This document shows, piece after piece, positions 23,987-33,282 of a stretch of DNA of 64,000 nucleotides. The stretch covers positions 248,001 through 312,000 of the forward strand of contig NZ_JAUTWS010000003.1 in the NCBI RefSeq assembly GCF_030657435.1, in the 5' to 3' direction. The number at the start of each line of letters is the position of its first letter. The stretch's first letter is position 1. The DNA is from Paracraurococcus lichenis. Its GTDB lineage: Bacteria; Pseudomonadota; Alphaproteobacteria; Acetobacterales; Acetobacteraceae. Under the pieces are notes generated by a model. That model saw nothing but the letters and a program-made list of their open reading frames with translations. It was not told where the DNA came from and did not search any database. The translations under genes were made by a program, and so were the position numbers.

Positions 23987-24388
23987 CTGCCGCGCGGCGT
24001 CCAGGAGGCGCGGCCGGGCAGGGGCGCCGGGCAGCGGGCGCTGGCCTCCGTCACCCGCCGGCCGCGGGCGCCGGCCACCGAAGCAGGGCTGGCCCTGCGG
24101 TGGCCGCGCATGCGAACCCGCCCCGCGGCGTGAGGCGCGGCCCGCATCTCCGGCAGGTCCGACCGAGTCCGGCATGGTGGCATCGGCCGGCACCATGCCT
24201 CAGCGGCATGCGCGACGGAAGGCCGGCCAGGGGCAGGCATGGGCTGCGCGCGGCAGGCATGCCGCCACCGACCCCGGCCCGCGCTGCGCTATGGCCCCGG
24301 ATTGCCGGCATGGGGTGCCGGCCAGCGCGGCGTGCGGCCGCAACACTCGGAAGGGCGCGCCGGGCACCGTCGCGCTAAGGCTCGCCGC

Positions 24389-25093
24389 ATGGAGATCGAG
24401 GACCGCATCGCCGCGCTGGACTGGGCGCGCATCGCCGGCGAGTTGGACGCCTACGGCGCCGCCGCCACCGGCCCGCTGCTGACGCCCGGGGAGTGCCGGG
24501 ACCTCGCCGCGCTCTACGGGCGGGAGGAGGGCTTCCGCAGCCGCATCGTCATGGCCCGGCACGGCTTCGGCCGCGGCGAGTACAAGTACTTCTCCGCGTT
24601 GCCGCCGCTGGTGGCGGGGCTGCGGCAGGGGCTCTATCCCCACCTCGCGCCGGTCGCAAATGCCTGGCACGCGGCCATGGGCCTGCCGCGGCGCTTCCCG
24701 GACGGCCTCGCCGCCTTCACCGCGGAATGCCACGCCGCCGGGCAGGCGCACCCGACGCCGCTGCTGCTGCGCTATGGCCCGGGCGACTACAACTGCCTGC
24801 ACCAGGACCTCTATGGCGAGATGGTCTTCCCGCTGCAGGTGGCCTTCCTGCTCAGCGAGCCCGGCCGGGACTTCGCCGGCGGGGAATTCGTCCTGACCGA
24901 GCAGCGGCCGCGCATGCAGTCGCGCGCCGAGGTGGTGCCGCTGCGCCAGGGCGAGGGCGTGGTCTTCGCCGTCCACCACCGGCCGGTGCAGGGCAAGCGC
25001 GGGACCTACCGCGTGACCATGCGGCACGGCGTCAGCCGCATCCGGAGCGGGGAGCGATACACTCTGGGCGTCATCTTCCACGACGCCGCATAG
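24389..25093 (+). CDS. 2-oxoglutarate/Fe(II)-dependent oxygenase
   Basis: 234 residues. The facial triad is visible as His138-Gln-Asp140 in NCLHQDLYGE and a distal His196 or His197 in FAVHHRPV. A later Arg (TYRVTMRHG) is placed to bind the 2-oxoglutarate carboxylate. Further signature: LLLRYGPGDYN before the HxD and LSEPGRDFAGGEFVL after it, as in prolyl-hydroxylase-like (2OG-FeII_Oxy) members that act on proteins or nucleic acids. ATG 24389 is chosen because coding-like sequence starts there. The target is unknown. It is a single gene divergent from the ScpA-like pair. Confidence 0.88.
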   Translation: MEIEDRIAALDWARIAGELDAYGAAATGPLLTPGECRDLAALYGREEGFRSRIVMARHGFGRGEYKYFSALPPLVAGLRQGLYPHLAPVANAWHAAMGLPRRFPDGLAAFTAECHAAGQAHPTPLLLRYGPGDYNCLHQDLYGEMVFPLQVAFLLSEPGRDFAGGEFVLTEQRPRMQSRAEVVPLRQGEGVVFAVHHRPVQGKRGTYRVTMRHGVSRIRSGERYTLGVIFHDAA

Positions 25094-25194
25094 CGCCCGG
25101 TGGGGGGATTCGTGTTCTCGGGCGGTCCGCTCCGTCGTGGATCCGCTCCGGCACGCTGCTCGTTCCGGAGTCGCATGCGTCCCGGCCGGTCGCT

Positions 25195-25200
25195 AGGCTG
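25195..25200 (+). promoter_or_regulatory. candidate -10 box (TAGGCT) for the MORN lipoprotein gene
   Basis: TAGGCT, preceded by CGC, lies 29 bases before ATG 25230. The same CTAGGCT string occurs before the gene at 63865. Confidence 0.3.
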
Positions 25201-25229
25201 GAGCCGCAACGAATCGGCGGGATGGCGGG

Positions 25230-25988
25230 ATGCGCGCGGGAAGCCAGGCGCTGGCGGCGGGAATCCTGGCGCTGGCTGCCGGGTGCGCGGCGCCGCCTTC
25301 GGAGGCGCCGCCGCCCGTGCCGGAGGCCGAGGCCGCGCCGGGCCGGCCGGGCTGGAGCATGGATTCGGCGAACGGGTGTCGGGTCTGGAACGGCAATCCC
25401 CATCATGGGGAGACGGTCCGCTGGTCCGGTGCCTGTCCGCGCGGCCTGGCCGAGGGACAGGGGCGCGTGGAATGGGCCTGGACGGAGACGGGAGGGCCGC
25501 GGCGGTCGGTGGCCGAGGGCGATTTCGTCGCCGGCCGTCTGCACGGGCGCGGCCGGGTCGTTACGGCGGACGGCTCGGTCCGTGAGGGTAGCTTCGTCGA
25601 GGGCCGGATGTCCGGCCAGGGCAGGGCGGAGTTTGCGACCGTGGCGGCGCCGGTGCCTGCCACGCCATCGCCGCGCACCTCCGTCCTGGCACGCGGCTAT
25701 GCTGTCTCGTATGTCGGCGATTGGAAGGACGGGAGGCCGCATGGGGATGGCGTGATGGTCTTCACGAACGGATCGCGCTACGACGGCACATGGCGCCAGG
25801 GCCTGCCCGAGGGCATCGGCAGCTTCTGGACGGCGGATGGCAGGCGGATCGACGGGGTGTGGCGACGCGGATGCGCCATCGATTTCGCCGCCCCGCGCAG
25901 CCTCCGGGACCAGGGCCCCGAGGTCTGCCGCGACAGCCTCCGCATCGAGTTTCACCCGGCGGCCGCCTCGCCCGTCAGCAGCCGGTGA
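25230..25988 (+). CDS. MORN-repeat lipoprotein
   Basis: 252 residues. The signal peptide ends in a lipobox LAAGC with Cys19 as the lipidated residue, so the mature protein is membrane-anchored facing the periplasm. After a Pro-rich linker there are MORN repeats: GDFVAGRLHGRGRVV, GSFVEGRMSGQGRAEF, GDWKDGRPHGDGVMVF and GTWRQGLPEGIGSFW. These form short beta-hairpin units that bind lipid or proteins. The C-terminal 35 residues add two Cys that could pair. Its last 14 bases overlap the convergent small gene on the other strand. The role is unknown. Confidence 0.85.
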   Translation: MRAGSQALAAGILALAAGCAAPPSEAPPPVPEAEAAPGRPGWSMDSANGCRVWNGNPHHGETVRWSGACPRGLAEGQGRVEWAWTETGGPRRSVAEGDFVAGRLHGRGRVVTADGSVREGSFVEGRMSGQGRAEFATVAAPVPATPSPRTSVLARGYAVSYVGDWKDGRPHGDGVMVFTNGSRYDGTWRQGLPEGIGSFWTADGRRIDGVWRRGCAIDFAAPRSLRDQGPEVCRDSLRIEFHPAAASPVSSR

Positions 25989-26142
25989 TGCGGCCGGAGG
26001 CGATGCAGTCCTGGTAGCTGATGACGCTGAGCAGCCAGGGGAACAGGAAATAGCCTCCGGCGAGAATGGCCAGGATCAGCAGGAGGCCGATCGGCCCGAT
26101 CAGGTCGTGGCGGCGCGGCGGCTTGTCGGACAGGGCGGGCAT
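25975..26142 (-). CDS. 55-residue single-pass membrane protein
   Basis: A small gene starting at ATG 26142. It begins MPALSDKPPRRHDLIGPIG and continues with one strong membrane helix (about residues 14-41, LLLILAILAGGYFLFPWLL), then YQDCIASGRITGC. The positive N-terminus and two Cys at the periplasmic C-terminal end fit an inner-membrane protein with N-in topology. Codon use is consistent with a real gene, since hydrophobic residues are clean and the frame ends neatly. It is divergent from the TPP-enzyme operon and convergent with the MORN gene, overlapping its end. The function is unknown. Confidence 0.75.
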   Translation of the reverse strand: MPALSDKPPRRHDLIGPIGLLLILAILAGGYFLFPWLLSVISYQDCIASGRITGC

Positions 26143-26224
26143 CCCGGGGCGATGGCCGCGGCACCATAGGGGCTCGGCCGTGCCGGTCCACCCCGCCCCG
26201 GCTTCCCCGCCGCGTCGCCTTTGC

Positions 26225-26230
26225 TACCCT
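26225..26230 (+). promoter_or_regulatory. candidate -10 box (TACCCT) for the TPP-enzyme operon
   Basis: TACCCT after TTTGC lies 26 bases before ATG 26257, in the 114-base gap shared with the divergent small membrane-protein gene. It fits the TAnnnT pattern seen elsewhere in the window. Confidence 0.3.
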
Positions 26231-26256
26231 GCCGGCCAACACTCCGGGGAAACGCC

Positions 26257-28005
26257 ATGCCGGACCATGCCGGTCTCGCCACCAACGCCACCGTCGCCCT
26301 CCGCCTCGCCGAGGCCTTCCGCCGCCACGGCGTGACGCTGACCTTCGGTCAGAGCCTGCCGAGCGCCTTCCACCTGGCCTCGCCGCATGTCGGCATCGAC
26401 CAGAAGGTCTACCGGCAGGAGAATGCCGGCGGGACCATGGCGGACGGCTATGCCCGCATCTCCCGCAAGGTCGGCGTCGTCACCGCGCAGAACGGCCCGG
26501 CCGCGACCCTGCTGGTCCCGCCTCTGGCCGAGGCGCTGAAGGCCAGCATCCCCATCGTCGCCCTGGTGCAGGAGGTCACGCGCGACGCGACCGACCGCAA
26601 TGCCTTCCAGGAGCTCGACCATGTCGGCATGTTCGCGCCGGTGGCGAAATGGGTGCGGCGGATCGACCGCGCCGACCGGCTGGACGACTACGTGGACATG
26701 GCCTTCACCGCCGCCACCTCGGGCCGTCCCGGCCCGGCGGTGCTGCTGGCCCCGGCCGACCTGCTGACAGAGGCGGCGGCGCCGCTCTCCTCCCTCCTGC
26801 GGCCGCGCGCCCTTTCGCTCGGCCGGGTGCCGCTGGACCGGGTGCTGGCCGACCCGGCCGCGATCGCCGCCGCGGCCGATGCGCTGGCGGCGGCCAGGTA
26901 CCCGCTGGTCGTCGCGGGCGGCGGCGTCCACCTCTCGGATGCCGCGGCGGAACTCGCCACGCTGCAGGAGACGGCGCACCTGCCCGTCGGCACCACCGTC
27001 ATGGGCAAGGGCGCGGCGGACGAGACGCATCCGCTGACCCTCGGCGTCATCGGCTATGTCATGGGGCAGGGCAGCCGCACCCAGGCGCTGCGGCCGATGG
27101 TGGACCGCGCCGACGTCGTGCTGCTGGTCGGCAACCGCACCAACCAGAACGGCACGGACAGTTGGAAGCTCTTCCAGCCCGGCACGCGCTTCATCCATCT
27201 CGACATGGACCCGATGGAGGTCGGCCGGAACTACGAGGCGATGCGGCTGGTCGGCGATGCGAAGCTGACGCTCGCCGCGCTGGCTGAGGCGCTGGCCTCC
27301 CGCGACCTCTCCGCCCGGCAGGCGGCGCGCGCCGGCATCGAGGCGGAGATCGCCGAGGGCATCGCCGCCTGGCGCCGCACCATCGCCGGCCTCGCCACCC
27401 GCGACGCCCCGCTGCCGCGGCCGGAGCGGCTGATGGCCGAGCTCGATTCGCTGCTGCGGCCGGAGGACATCGTCGTCGCCGATGCCTCCTATTCCTCCAT
27501 CTGGATTGCCAACTACCTCACCGCGAAGCGGGCCGGGCAGCGCTTCCTGACGCCGCGTGGCATCGCCGGCCTCGGCTGGGGCCTGCCCATGGCGATCGGC
27601 GCGCGGATCGCGGCGGAGGAGGCGGGCAGCGGCGCGCGTGTCGTCTGCCTCTGCGGCGATGGCGGCTTCGCCCATAGCTGGGCGGAGCTGGAGACGCTGC
27701 GGCGGCTCGAGCTGCCGGTCACCACCATCGTCCTGAACAACGGCATCCTCGGCTACCAGAAGCACGCCGAGGAGGTGAAGTTCGGCGAGCACACCAAGGC
27801 GGTGCACTTCACCGCGGTGGACCACGCCGCCATCGCCCGCGCCTGCGGCGTCGAGGGCGTGCGCGTCGAGCGCAGCGCGGAGATCCGCGGCGCCCTGGCC
27901 GCCGCCCTCGACGCGAAGCACCCGGTGCTGATCGACATGGTCACCGACCCGGACGCCAAGCCGCCGATCAGCGTCTTCGCCGGCCACTACCCGGAGCCCT
28001 TCTGA
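26257..28005 (+). CDS. thiamine-pyrophosphate enzyme, acetolactate-synthase-like
   Basis: 582 residues with the three-domain order of the ThDP family. The N-terminal PYR domain has the catalytic Glu55 in YRQENAGGTMADGYAR. The middle domain (about 190-330) has VVAGGGVHLS and the C-terminal PP domain has the metal/diphosphate motif CGDGGFAHSWAELETL ending in VLNN. It condenses or cleaves 2-oxo acids; with a zinc alcohol dehydrogenase and an SDR in the same operon, an acyloin- or diol-type product is possible but unproven. It is not linked to an ilvH regulatory gene, so branched-chain synthesis is unlikely. The stop overlaps the next start as TGATG. Confidence 0.88.
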   Translation: MPDHAGLATNATVALRLAEAFRRHGVTLTFGQSLPSAFHLASPHVGIDQKVYRQENAGGTMADGYARISRKVGVVTAQNGPAATLLVPPLAEALKASIPIVALVQEVTRDATDRNAFQELDHVGMFAPVAKWVRRIDRADRLDDYVDMAFTAATSGRPGPAVLLAPADLLTEAAAPLSSLLRPRALSLGRVPLDRVLADPAAIAAAADALAAARYPLVVAGGGVHLSDAAAELATLQETAHLPVGTTVMGKGAADETHPLTLGVIGYVMGQGSRTQALRPMVDRADVVLLVGNRTNQNGTDSWKLFQPGTRFIHLDMDPMEVGRNYEAMRLVGDAKLTLAALAEALASRDLSARQAARAGIEAEIAEGIAAWRRTIAGLATRDAPLPRPERLMAELDSLLRPEDIVVADASYSSIWIANYLTAKRAGQRFLTPRGIAGLGWGLPMAIGARIAAEEAGSGARVVCLCGDGGFAHSWAELETLRRLELPVTTIVLNNGILGYQKHAEEVKFGEHTKAVHFTAVDHAAIARACGVEGVRVERSAEIRGALAAALDAKHPVLIDMVTDPDAKPPISVFAGHYPEPF

Positions 28006-29036
28006 TGCTCGCGCTCCGCAAGACCCGGGCGGAATTCGGCCTCGAATTCCAGGACATCCCGGACCCGCCGCCGCCCGGCCCCGCCGAGGTGGTGGTGCGG
28101 GTGGAGGCCGTCGGCATTTGCGGCTCCGACGTCCATGCCTATGAATGGACCGAGGGCTACGGCTTCATGGTCCCGCACCTGCCGCTGACCATGGGGCATG
28201 AGTTCGCCGGGACCATCACCCGCAACGGCACCGGCTCCGGCTTCGCCGAGGGGAACCGCGTCGCCGTCATCCCCTTCGTCTTCTGCGGGCACTGCGCCAA
28301 TTGCCGGGCCGGCGATACCCGCAATTGCCTGAAGCGGGAGGGCATCGGCCTGACCCGCGACGGCGGCTTCCAGCGGGAGGTGCGCGTGCCCTCCCGCTGC
28401 TGCGTCGCCCTGCCCGCGGCGCTCGATGCCGAGCTGGCGGCGCTCGCCGAGCCGCTCGGCGTCGGCATGGAGGCGGTGCTGACCGGCGAAGTCGGGCTGG
28501 GCGACACGGTGCTGGTCCTCGGCCCCGGCACCATCGGCCAGGCCATCGCGCTCGCCGCCCGCCTTGCCGGCGCGGCGCGGGTGATCGTCGCCGGCCGCGC
28601 CGATGCCCCGCGCTTCGAGGTGCTGCGCGCGCTCGGCTTTTCCGACCTGGTGGACGTCGCCGAGGGGCCGCTGCAGGACCAGGTGCTGGCGCTGACCGGC
28701 GGCCGGGCGGTGGACGTGGTGCTGGAGGCGACCGGCGTCCCGGCCTCGATCACCGAGGGGCTCGCGGTGCTGAAGAAGGGCGGCACGATCGTCGCCGCCG
28801 GCATCCATGCCGCGCCGCTGACCCTGCCGCTCACCGATTTCGTCCGCATGCGCCACCAGCTCCGCGCCTCCCACGGGGCGGAGCGGCGGACCTGGGACCG
28901 CGTCCTCGCGCATCTCGGCCGCGACCCGGAGGGTTTCCGCCCCATGATCACCCACCGCCTGCCGCTCGAGCGCGGGCTCGAGGGCTTCGAACTCGCCCGC
29001 CAGCGCGCGGCCAGCAAGGTGATCCTCGCGCCATGA
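28005..29036 (+). CDS. zinc-dependent medium-chain alcohol dehydrogenase
   Basis: 343 residues. Catalytic zinc ligands are in GICGSDVH and GHEFAG. The structural-zinc lobe CGHCANCRAGDTRNC has all four Cys. The Rossmann motif VLVLGPGTIGQAI (about residues 166-178) binds NAD(P). It oxidises an alcohol, polyol or reduces a carbonyl. It starts on the last base of the preceding stop (TGATG) and its own stop overlaps the following SDR start (ATGA), so the three genes are translated together. Confidence 0.92.
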   Translation: MLALRKTRAEFGLEFQDIPDPPPPGPAEVVVRVEAVGICGSDVHAYEWTEGYGFMVPHLPLTMGHEFAGTITRNGTGSGFAEGNRVAVIPFVFCGHCANCRAGDTRNCLKREGIGLTRDGGFQREVRVPSRCCVALPAALDAELAALAEPLGVGMEAVLTGEVGLGDTVLVLGPGTIGQAIALAARLAGAARVIVAGRADAPRFEVLRALGFSDLVDVAEGPLQDQVLALTGGRAVDVVLEATGVPASITEGLAVLKKGGTIVAAGIHAAPLTLPLTDFVRMRHQLRASHGAERRTWDRVLAHLGRDPEGFRPMITHRLPLERGLEGFELARQRAASKVILAP

Positions 29037-29794
29037 GCGCCCGGGACCGCGTCGCCCTCGTCACCGGGGCCGCCCGCGGCATCGGCGCCGGCATCGCGGC
29101 GAAGCTCGCCGCGCTCGGCCACCCCGTGGTGCTGGCCGACGTCATCGCGGAGGTGGAGGCGACCGCCGCCGCCCTCCGCGCCGCGGGGCAGGAGGCGCGC
29201 GCCATCCGCCTCGACGTCTCCGACGAGGCCGCGGTCGCCGCCCTGCCCATCGCCCTCGGCGAGTGGTGGCCGCGCCTCGGCATCGTCGTGAACAATGCGG
29301 GCATCTCGCCCAAGGGCCCGGACGGCAGGGCGCGCCGGATCCGCGACATGCCGACGGAGGAATGGCGCCGGGTGCTGGCGGTGAACCTGACCGGCGCCTT
29401 CCTCGTCTCCCAGGCCTGCCTGCCGCCGTTGCGCGCCCGCCGCTGGGGCCGGATCATCATGCTCACCAGCCAGGCGGCGCGCGCGAAGAGCCAGATCGCC
29501 GGCGCCCATTACGCCGCCGCCAAGACCGGGCTCATGGGCTTCGCCCGCAGCCTCGCGGTCGAATGCGGCCCGGACGGGATCACGGTGAACTCCATCGCCC
29601 CGGGCCGGATTGATACGCCCATGGCCCGCGGCACGACGGATGCGGCCAATGCCGCCTTCCTCGCGCAGGTGCCGGTCGGGCGGGTCGGCACGCCGCTCGA
29701 CGTGGCGGAGGTCGCGGCCTTCCTCGCCTCCGACGCCGCCGCCTACCTGACCGGGGCGACGATCGATGTCGGCGGCGGCAGCTTCATGCCCTGA
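29033..29794 (+). CDS. short-chain dehydrogenase/reductase
   Basis: 253 residues. NAD(P) motif TGAARGIGAGIA (about 11-22), structural NNAGIS, and the catalytic Tyr/Lys in HYAAAKTGLMG. The C-terminal end LTGATIDVGGGSFMP is typical of classical SDRs. The start ATG 29033 overlaps the upstream alcohol dehydrogenase stop. It probably acts on the same pathway intermediate; the substrate is unknown. Confidence 0.93.
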   Translation: MSARDRVALVTGAARGIGAGIAAKLAALGHPVVLADVIAEVEATAAALRAAGQEARAIRLDVSDEAAVAALPIALGEWWPRLGIVVNNAGISPKGPDGRARRIRDMPTEEWRRVLAVNLTGAFLVSQACLPPLRARRWGRIIMLTSQAARAKSQIAGAHYAAAKTGLMGFARSLAVECGPDGITVNSIAPGRIDTPMARGTTDAANAAFLAQVPVGRVGTPLDVAEVAAFLASDAAAYLTGATIDVGGGSFMP

Positions 29795-29973
29795 GGTGCC
29801 CGGGGCCGGGCCGCCGGCGGGGTGTCCGGGCGCATAGCGCGGAGGCCATCCCTTGCCCTTGCATGGAACCGCCCCCCGCGCCCGGCTGCTCCCGCGGCGC
29901 ATTGGGGGAGCGCCGGCCGCGATCCGGAGCATGCCGGGGCCGGCGCGGCCATCCCCTCGATGGAGGCGCATCC

Positions 29974-30456
29974 ATGGACACGCCATCCTCCCCGGCCACC
30001 TGGAACACCACGGCGCGCGTCGTTCCATTGGTCCTCGCTCTTCTCTTGTCCACTCTCGGGCTGTCCACGGCCCGGGCGCAATGCGCGGCGCCGCCCCTGC
30101 AGGGCACCTGGGTCAACCAGGATCCCGACACGGGCGGCATCGTCCGCGTCGACCTGCACTACCTCGGCGGCTGCGACGATACCGGTTCCGGACCCTCGCA
30201 GGTGTCCGTGGTCCTGCACATGTGGGGTCGTTGCACCCCGACGCCCTGCGACTGGGGCGAGCGACGGCAGCCCGTCCGGGATACGCGGCCCGACCCGTTC
30301 ACCATCGTCTGGGATTTCGGGTTCGAGCGCACATCGACGACGATCGGCCTCGATCACGGCCGGCTCTGGGTCCGCGCCCGGACGCAGTTCCGCGACCCCG
30401 ACCGCCCGAACCTGCATCCCGACGAGACCTACTGGTTCGAGAAGCGCCGGCGGTGA
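29974..30456 (+). CDS. secreted Cys-containing protein of unknown function
   Basis: 160 residues from ATG 29974, which has GGAGGC upstream. A signal peptide (VVPLVLALLLSTLGLSTARA) ends near ARA-Q. The mature domain starts QCAAPPLQGTWVNQDPDTGG and has alternating strands (VRVDLHYL, VSVVLHMWG), an RCTPTPCDWGERR motif and ends in ETYWFEKRR. The pattern G-x-W-x-N followed by WG-x-C-x-P-x-x-CDWG occurs in small secreted lipocalin-like domains, with four Cys that could form two disulfides. I cannot name a function. It is not in an obvious operon. Confidence 0.75.
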   Translation: MDTPSSPATWNTTARVVPLVLALLLSTLGLSTARAQCAAPPLQGTWVNQDPDTGGIVRVDLHYLGGCDDTGSGPSQVSVVLHMWGRCTPTPCDWGERRQPVRDTRPDPFTIVWDFGFERTSTTIGLDHGRLWVRARTQFRDPDRPNLHPDETYWFEKRRR

Positions 30457-30770
30457 CCGTGGCGCGGCGCCGCCGCTCGCGCAGGCGACGCCTGGATGGA
30501 CCCGCCCAGGCCTCGTGACCGGTGCGGCTGGACAGGGGGCCGGACCGTTCGGCGCGCGGAGCGGCATCGCTCGCCGAAGGCCGGTGCCGCCCTTCGCGGC
30601 CAGCCGGCACGCCATGGTTCCCCCCCCACCCCAGGGCCGCACGGGGGGCGCCGGCGGCTTCCTTGACATGCTAGGGTGCGGCAGGCTTGATCCGGTCGCC
30701 TGACGCTCCGACCCTGCCCCGGGACCATCCTCGGGCACCAACCCAGCGGTGGTTTCCCTTGAGCACATCC
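30457..30770. other. intergenic region upstream of lepB
   Basis: About 310 bases with no gene. Near the lepB side lies TTGACATGCTAGGGT (30663-30677), where TTGACA resembles a -35 and TAGGGT a -10, but they are only three bases apart and cannot both serve one promoter. It is likely the promoter area of the lepB-rnc-era run. Confidence 0.4.
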
Positions 30771-31511
30771 ATGGCGAAGAAGAAGTCCGGCGGTTGGCTG
30801 GAGAGCGCCAAGACCATCCTCTATGCCGGTCTCATCGCCATCGGCATCCGGACCATCGCCTTCGAGCCGTTCAACATCCCCTCGGGCTCCATGATCCCGA
30901 CGCTGCTGGTGGGCGACTATCTCTTCGTCTCGAAATTCTCCTACGGCTATTCGCGCTATTCCATGCCCTTCGGGCCGAACCTCTTCTCCGGCCGGATCCT
31001 GGGCCGGGTGCCGGAGCGCGGCGACGTCGCCGTCTTCAAGCTGCCGCGCGACCCGAGCCAGGACTACATCAAGCGCATCATCGGCCTGCCCGGCGATCGC
31101 ATCCAGGTCCGCGGCGGCATCCTCCAGATCAATGGCCAGGCGGTGAAGCGGGAGCCAATCGGCACCTACCTCGCCGAGGACCGCGAGAGCCGCATCCCCA
31201 CCCGCGAGTACAAGGAGACGCTGCCGGGCGGCCGCGTCCACGACATCATCGAGCAGTCCGACGACATGCCGCTCGACAATACCCAGGAATACCGGGTGCC
31301 GGACGGCCATGTCTTCGCCATGGGCGACAACCGCGACAACAGCCTCGACAGCCGGGTGCAGAGCGGGGTCGGCTTCATCCCGATCGAGAACCTGGTGGGC
31401 CGGGCCGAGTTCATCTTCTTCTCGATCGACGGCAACCGCGCCTCCTGGTGGGAGATCTGGGCATGGCCGATGGCGGTCCGCTGGGACCGACTCTTCTCCG
31501 CCGTCCGGTGA
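30771..31511 (+). CDS. lepB: signal peptidase I
   Basis: 246 residues. Cleaves signal peptides at the outer face of the inner membrane. A single N-terminal helix (about 15-30) anchors it. Catalytic Ser40 lies in [10 protein letters not shown] and the general base Lys101 in [12 protein letters not shown]. The later [11 protein letters not shown] box is also conserved. ATG 30771 gives the usual short cytosolic tail MAKKKSGGW; a TTG at 30759 is possible. It is followed by rnc and era, the standard alphaproteobacterial order. Confidence 0.96.
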   Translation: MAKKKSGGWLESAKTILYAGLIAIGIRTIAFEPFNIPSGSMIPTLLVGDYLFVSKFSYGYSRYSMPFGPNLFSGRILGRVPERGDVAVFKLPRDPSQDYIKRIIGLPGDRIQVRGGILQINGQAVKREPIGTYLAEDRESRIPTREYKETLPGGRVHDIIEQSDDMPLDNTQEYRVPDGHVFAMGDNRDNSLDSRVQSGVGFIPIENLVGRAEFIFFSIDGNRASWWEIWAWPMAVRWDRLFSAVR

Positions 31512-31521
31512 GCCCCGGCCG

Positions 31522-32205
31522 ATGAGCGAGGAGGCGGCGGCCGCCGCCTTCGCCGCGCGGCTCGGCCATGGTTTCGCGCGGCCCGAATTGCTGCGCCAGG
31601 CGCTGACCCATTCCTCCGCGACCCAGGGCAGCCGGCTCTCCTCCAACGAGCGGCTCGAGTTCATCGGCGACCGCGTGCTGGGCCTGCTGATCGCGGAATG
31701 GCTGGTCGAGCGCTTCCCGACCGAGCGCGAGGGCGATATCGGCAAGCGCCATTCCGCCCTGATCTCGGCCGAGGCGCTGGCCGGCATCGCCGAGCGGCTG
31801 GACCTGGCGCCCGCGCTGAAGATGCCGGAGAGCTACCGGCAGCAGGGCTTCCGCACCTGGGTGAACATCCTCTCCGACGCGCTGGAGGCGGTGCTGGGCG
31901 CGGTCTACCTGGATGCGGGGCTGGAGGCGGCGCGAGGCATCGTCCGCCGCGAATGGGCCGGCCTGCTGGAGGAGCACCGCAAGCCGCCCCTGCCGGCCAA
32001 GAGCCGGCTGCAGGAATGGACGCTCGGGCGCGGCCTCGGCCTGCCCACATACATCCTGACCTCCTCCGAGGGGCCGGCGCATAGTCCGGTCTTCCGGGTG
32101 ACGGTGAGCGCGGCAGGGCGCGAGGCGGAAGGGACCGGGGCGACCAAGCGCGCGGCCGAGCAGGCGGCGGCGGAGGCCTGGCTGGCGGGGTTGAAGGGCG
32201 GATGA
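31522..32205 (+). CDS. rnc: ribonuclease III
   Basis: 227 residues. The endonuclease signature [14 protein letters not shown] (42-55) holds the metal-binding Glu46 and Asp50; the second site is [16 protein letters not shown] double-stranded RNA-binding domain occupies about 160-225 ([30 protein letters not shown]). It processes rRNA precursors and structured mRNAs. It lies 10 bases after lepB and overlaps era (ATGA). Confidence 0.96.
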   Translation: MSEEAAAAAFAARLGHGFARPELLRQALTHSSATQGSRLSSNERLEFIGDRVLGLLIAEWLVERFPTEREGDIGKRHSALISAEALAGIAERLDLAPALKMPESYRQQGFRTWVNILSDALEAVLGAVYLDAGLEAARGIVRREWAGLLEEHRKPPLPAKSRLQEWTLGRGLGLPTYILTSSEGPAHSPVFRVTVSAAGREAEGTGATKRAAEQAAAEAWLAGLKGG

Positions 32206-33155
32206 GCGACGACGAGGATCGACCCGCGGCGGACAGGGGCGACGCGACCACCGTGAGCGCCGGAGACACCCGCTGCGGCTTGGTGGCGGTGGTCGGTGCG
32301 CCCAATGCCGGCAAGTCCACGCTGGTCAATGCGCTGGCCGGGACCAAGGTGACCATCGTCTCGCCGAAGCCGCAGACCACCCGCTTCCGCATCCGCGCCG
32401 TGGTCATGCACCGGGGCGCGCAGATCGTGCTGGTGGATACGCCGGGCATCTTCGCCCCGCGCCGCCGGCTCGACCGCGCCATGGTCGCCGCGGCCTGGAG
32501 CGGCGCGCAGGATGCCGATCGCACCCTGCTGATCGTCGATGCCCGCGCCGGTCTGACGGAGGCGGTGCGCGCGATCGTCGAGCGGCTGGCGCAGGCGAAG
32601 CGGCCGGTCTGGGTCGCGCTGAACAAGGTCGACCTGGTCGATCCGCCGCGGCTGCTGCCGCTCGCGGCCGAACTCAGCGCGCTGTTGCCGGTGGAGGAGA
32701 CCTTCATGGTCTCCGCCGAGAAGTCGCGCGGCCTCGACCGGCTGCTCGACAAGCTGGCCGGGGACATGCCGCCCGGCCCCTACCTCTTCCCGGAGGACGA
32801 GCTCTCCGACCTGCCCAACCGCATGCTGGTCGCCGAGATCGTGCGCGAGCAGATCCTGCGCCAGACGCATGAGGAAGTGCCGCACCACGCGACGGTCGAG
32901 ACCGAGAACTGGCAGGAGCGCAAGGACGGCAGCGTGCGGGTGGACTGCACCGTCTATGTCGCGCGTCCCACCCAGAAGGCGATCCTGATCGGCGATGGCG
33001 GCGCCCGCATCAAGGCGATCGGCCAGAGCGCGCGGCGCGAGCTGGAAGGGCTGCTCGAGCGGCGCGTCCACCTGTTCCTGAACGTCAAGGACCGTCCGGG
33101 CTGGGACGAGGAGCGCGGGCGCCTGCGGGCGCTGGGCCTGGAGGAGTTGGACTGA
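32202..33155 (+). CDS. era: GTPase Era
   Basis: 317 residues. The G1 loop is GAPNAGKST (32-40), the switch PQTTR, G3 DTPGIF (79-84) and G4 NKVD. The C-terminal KH domain (about 225-310) has the [15 protein letters not shown] segment that binds the 3' end of 16S rRNA during 30S assembly. The first 20 residues are a charged extension. ATG 32202 overlaps the rnc stop, so the pair is translationally coupled. Confidence 0.96.
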   Translation: MSDDEDRPAADRGDATTVSAGDTRCGLVAVVGAPNAGKSTLVNALAGTKVTIVSPKPQTTRFRIRAVVMHRGAQIVLVDTPGIFAPRRRLDRAMVAAAWSGAQDADRTLLIVDARAGLTEAVRAIVERLAQAKRPVWVALNKVDLVDPPRLLPLAAELSALLPVEETFMVSAEKSRGLDRLLDKLAGDMPPGPYLFPEDELSDLPNRMLVAEIVREQILRQTHEEVPHHATVETENWQERKDGSVRVDCTVYVARPTQKAILIGDGGARIKAIGQSARRELEGLLERRVHLFLNVKDRPGWDEERGRLRALGLEELD

Positions 33156-33282
33156 GCCGACCTTGGCTCCCCCGGCCGCGCGGTGAAGCATCGACGGTCG
33201 GTCCCGCAGGAACTTCGGCGGATCGGCGGCGCACCGCTCCCTGCGCGCCGCCGTCAGTCCGCGCAGCGACCTGCCGCTCCCG

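Noticed and set aside
23987..24196. Extension of the CPLC protein to ATG 24196 or 24175
   Set aside because: The added residues are Arg/Gly/Pro-rich like non-coding frames, with no ribosome site. GTG 23986 is kept, with doubt.
30663..30677. TTGACA-TGC-TAGGGT as a complete lepB promoter
   Set aside because: The two hexamers are only three bases apart, so they cannot form one sigma-70 promoter, and the position is about 90 bases from the start codon.
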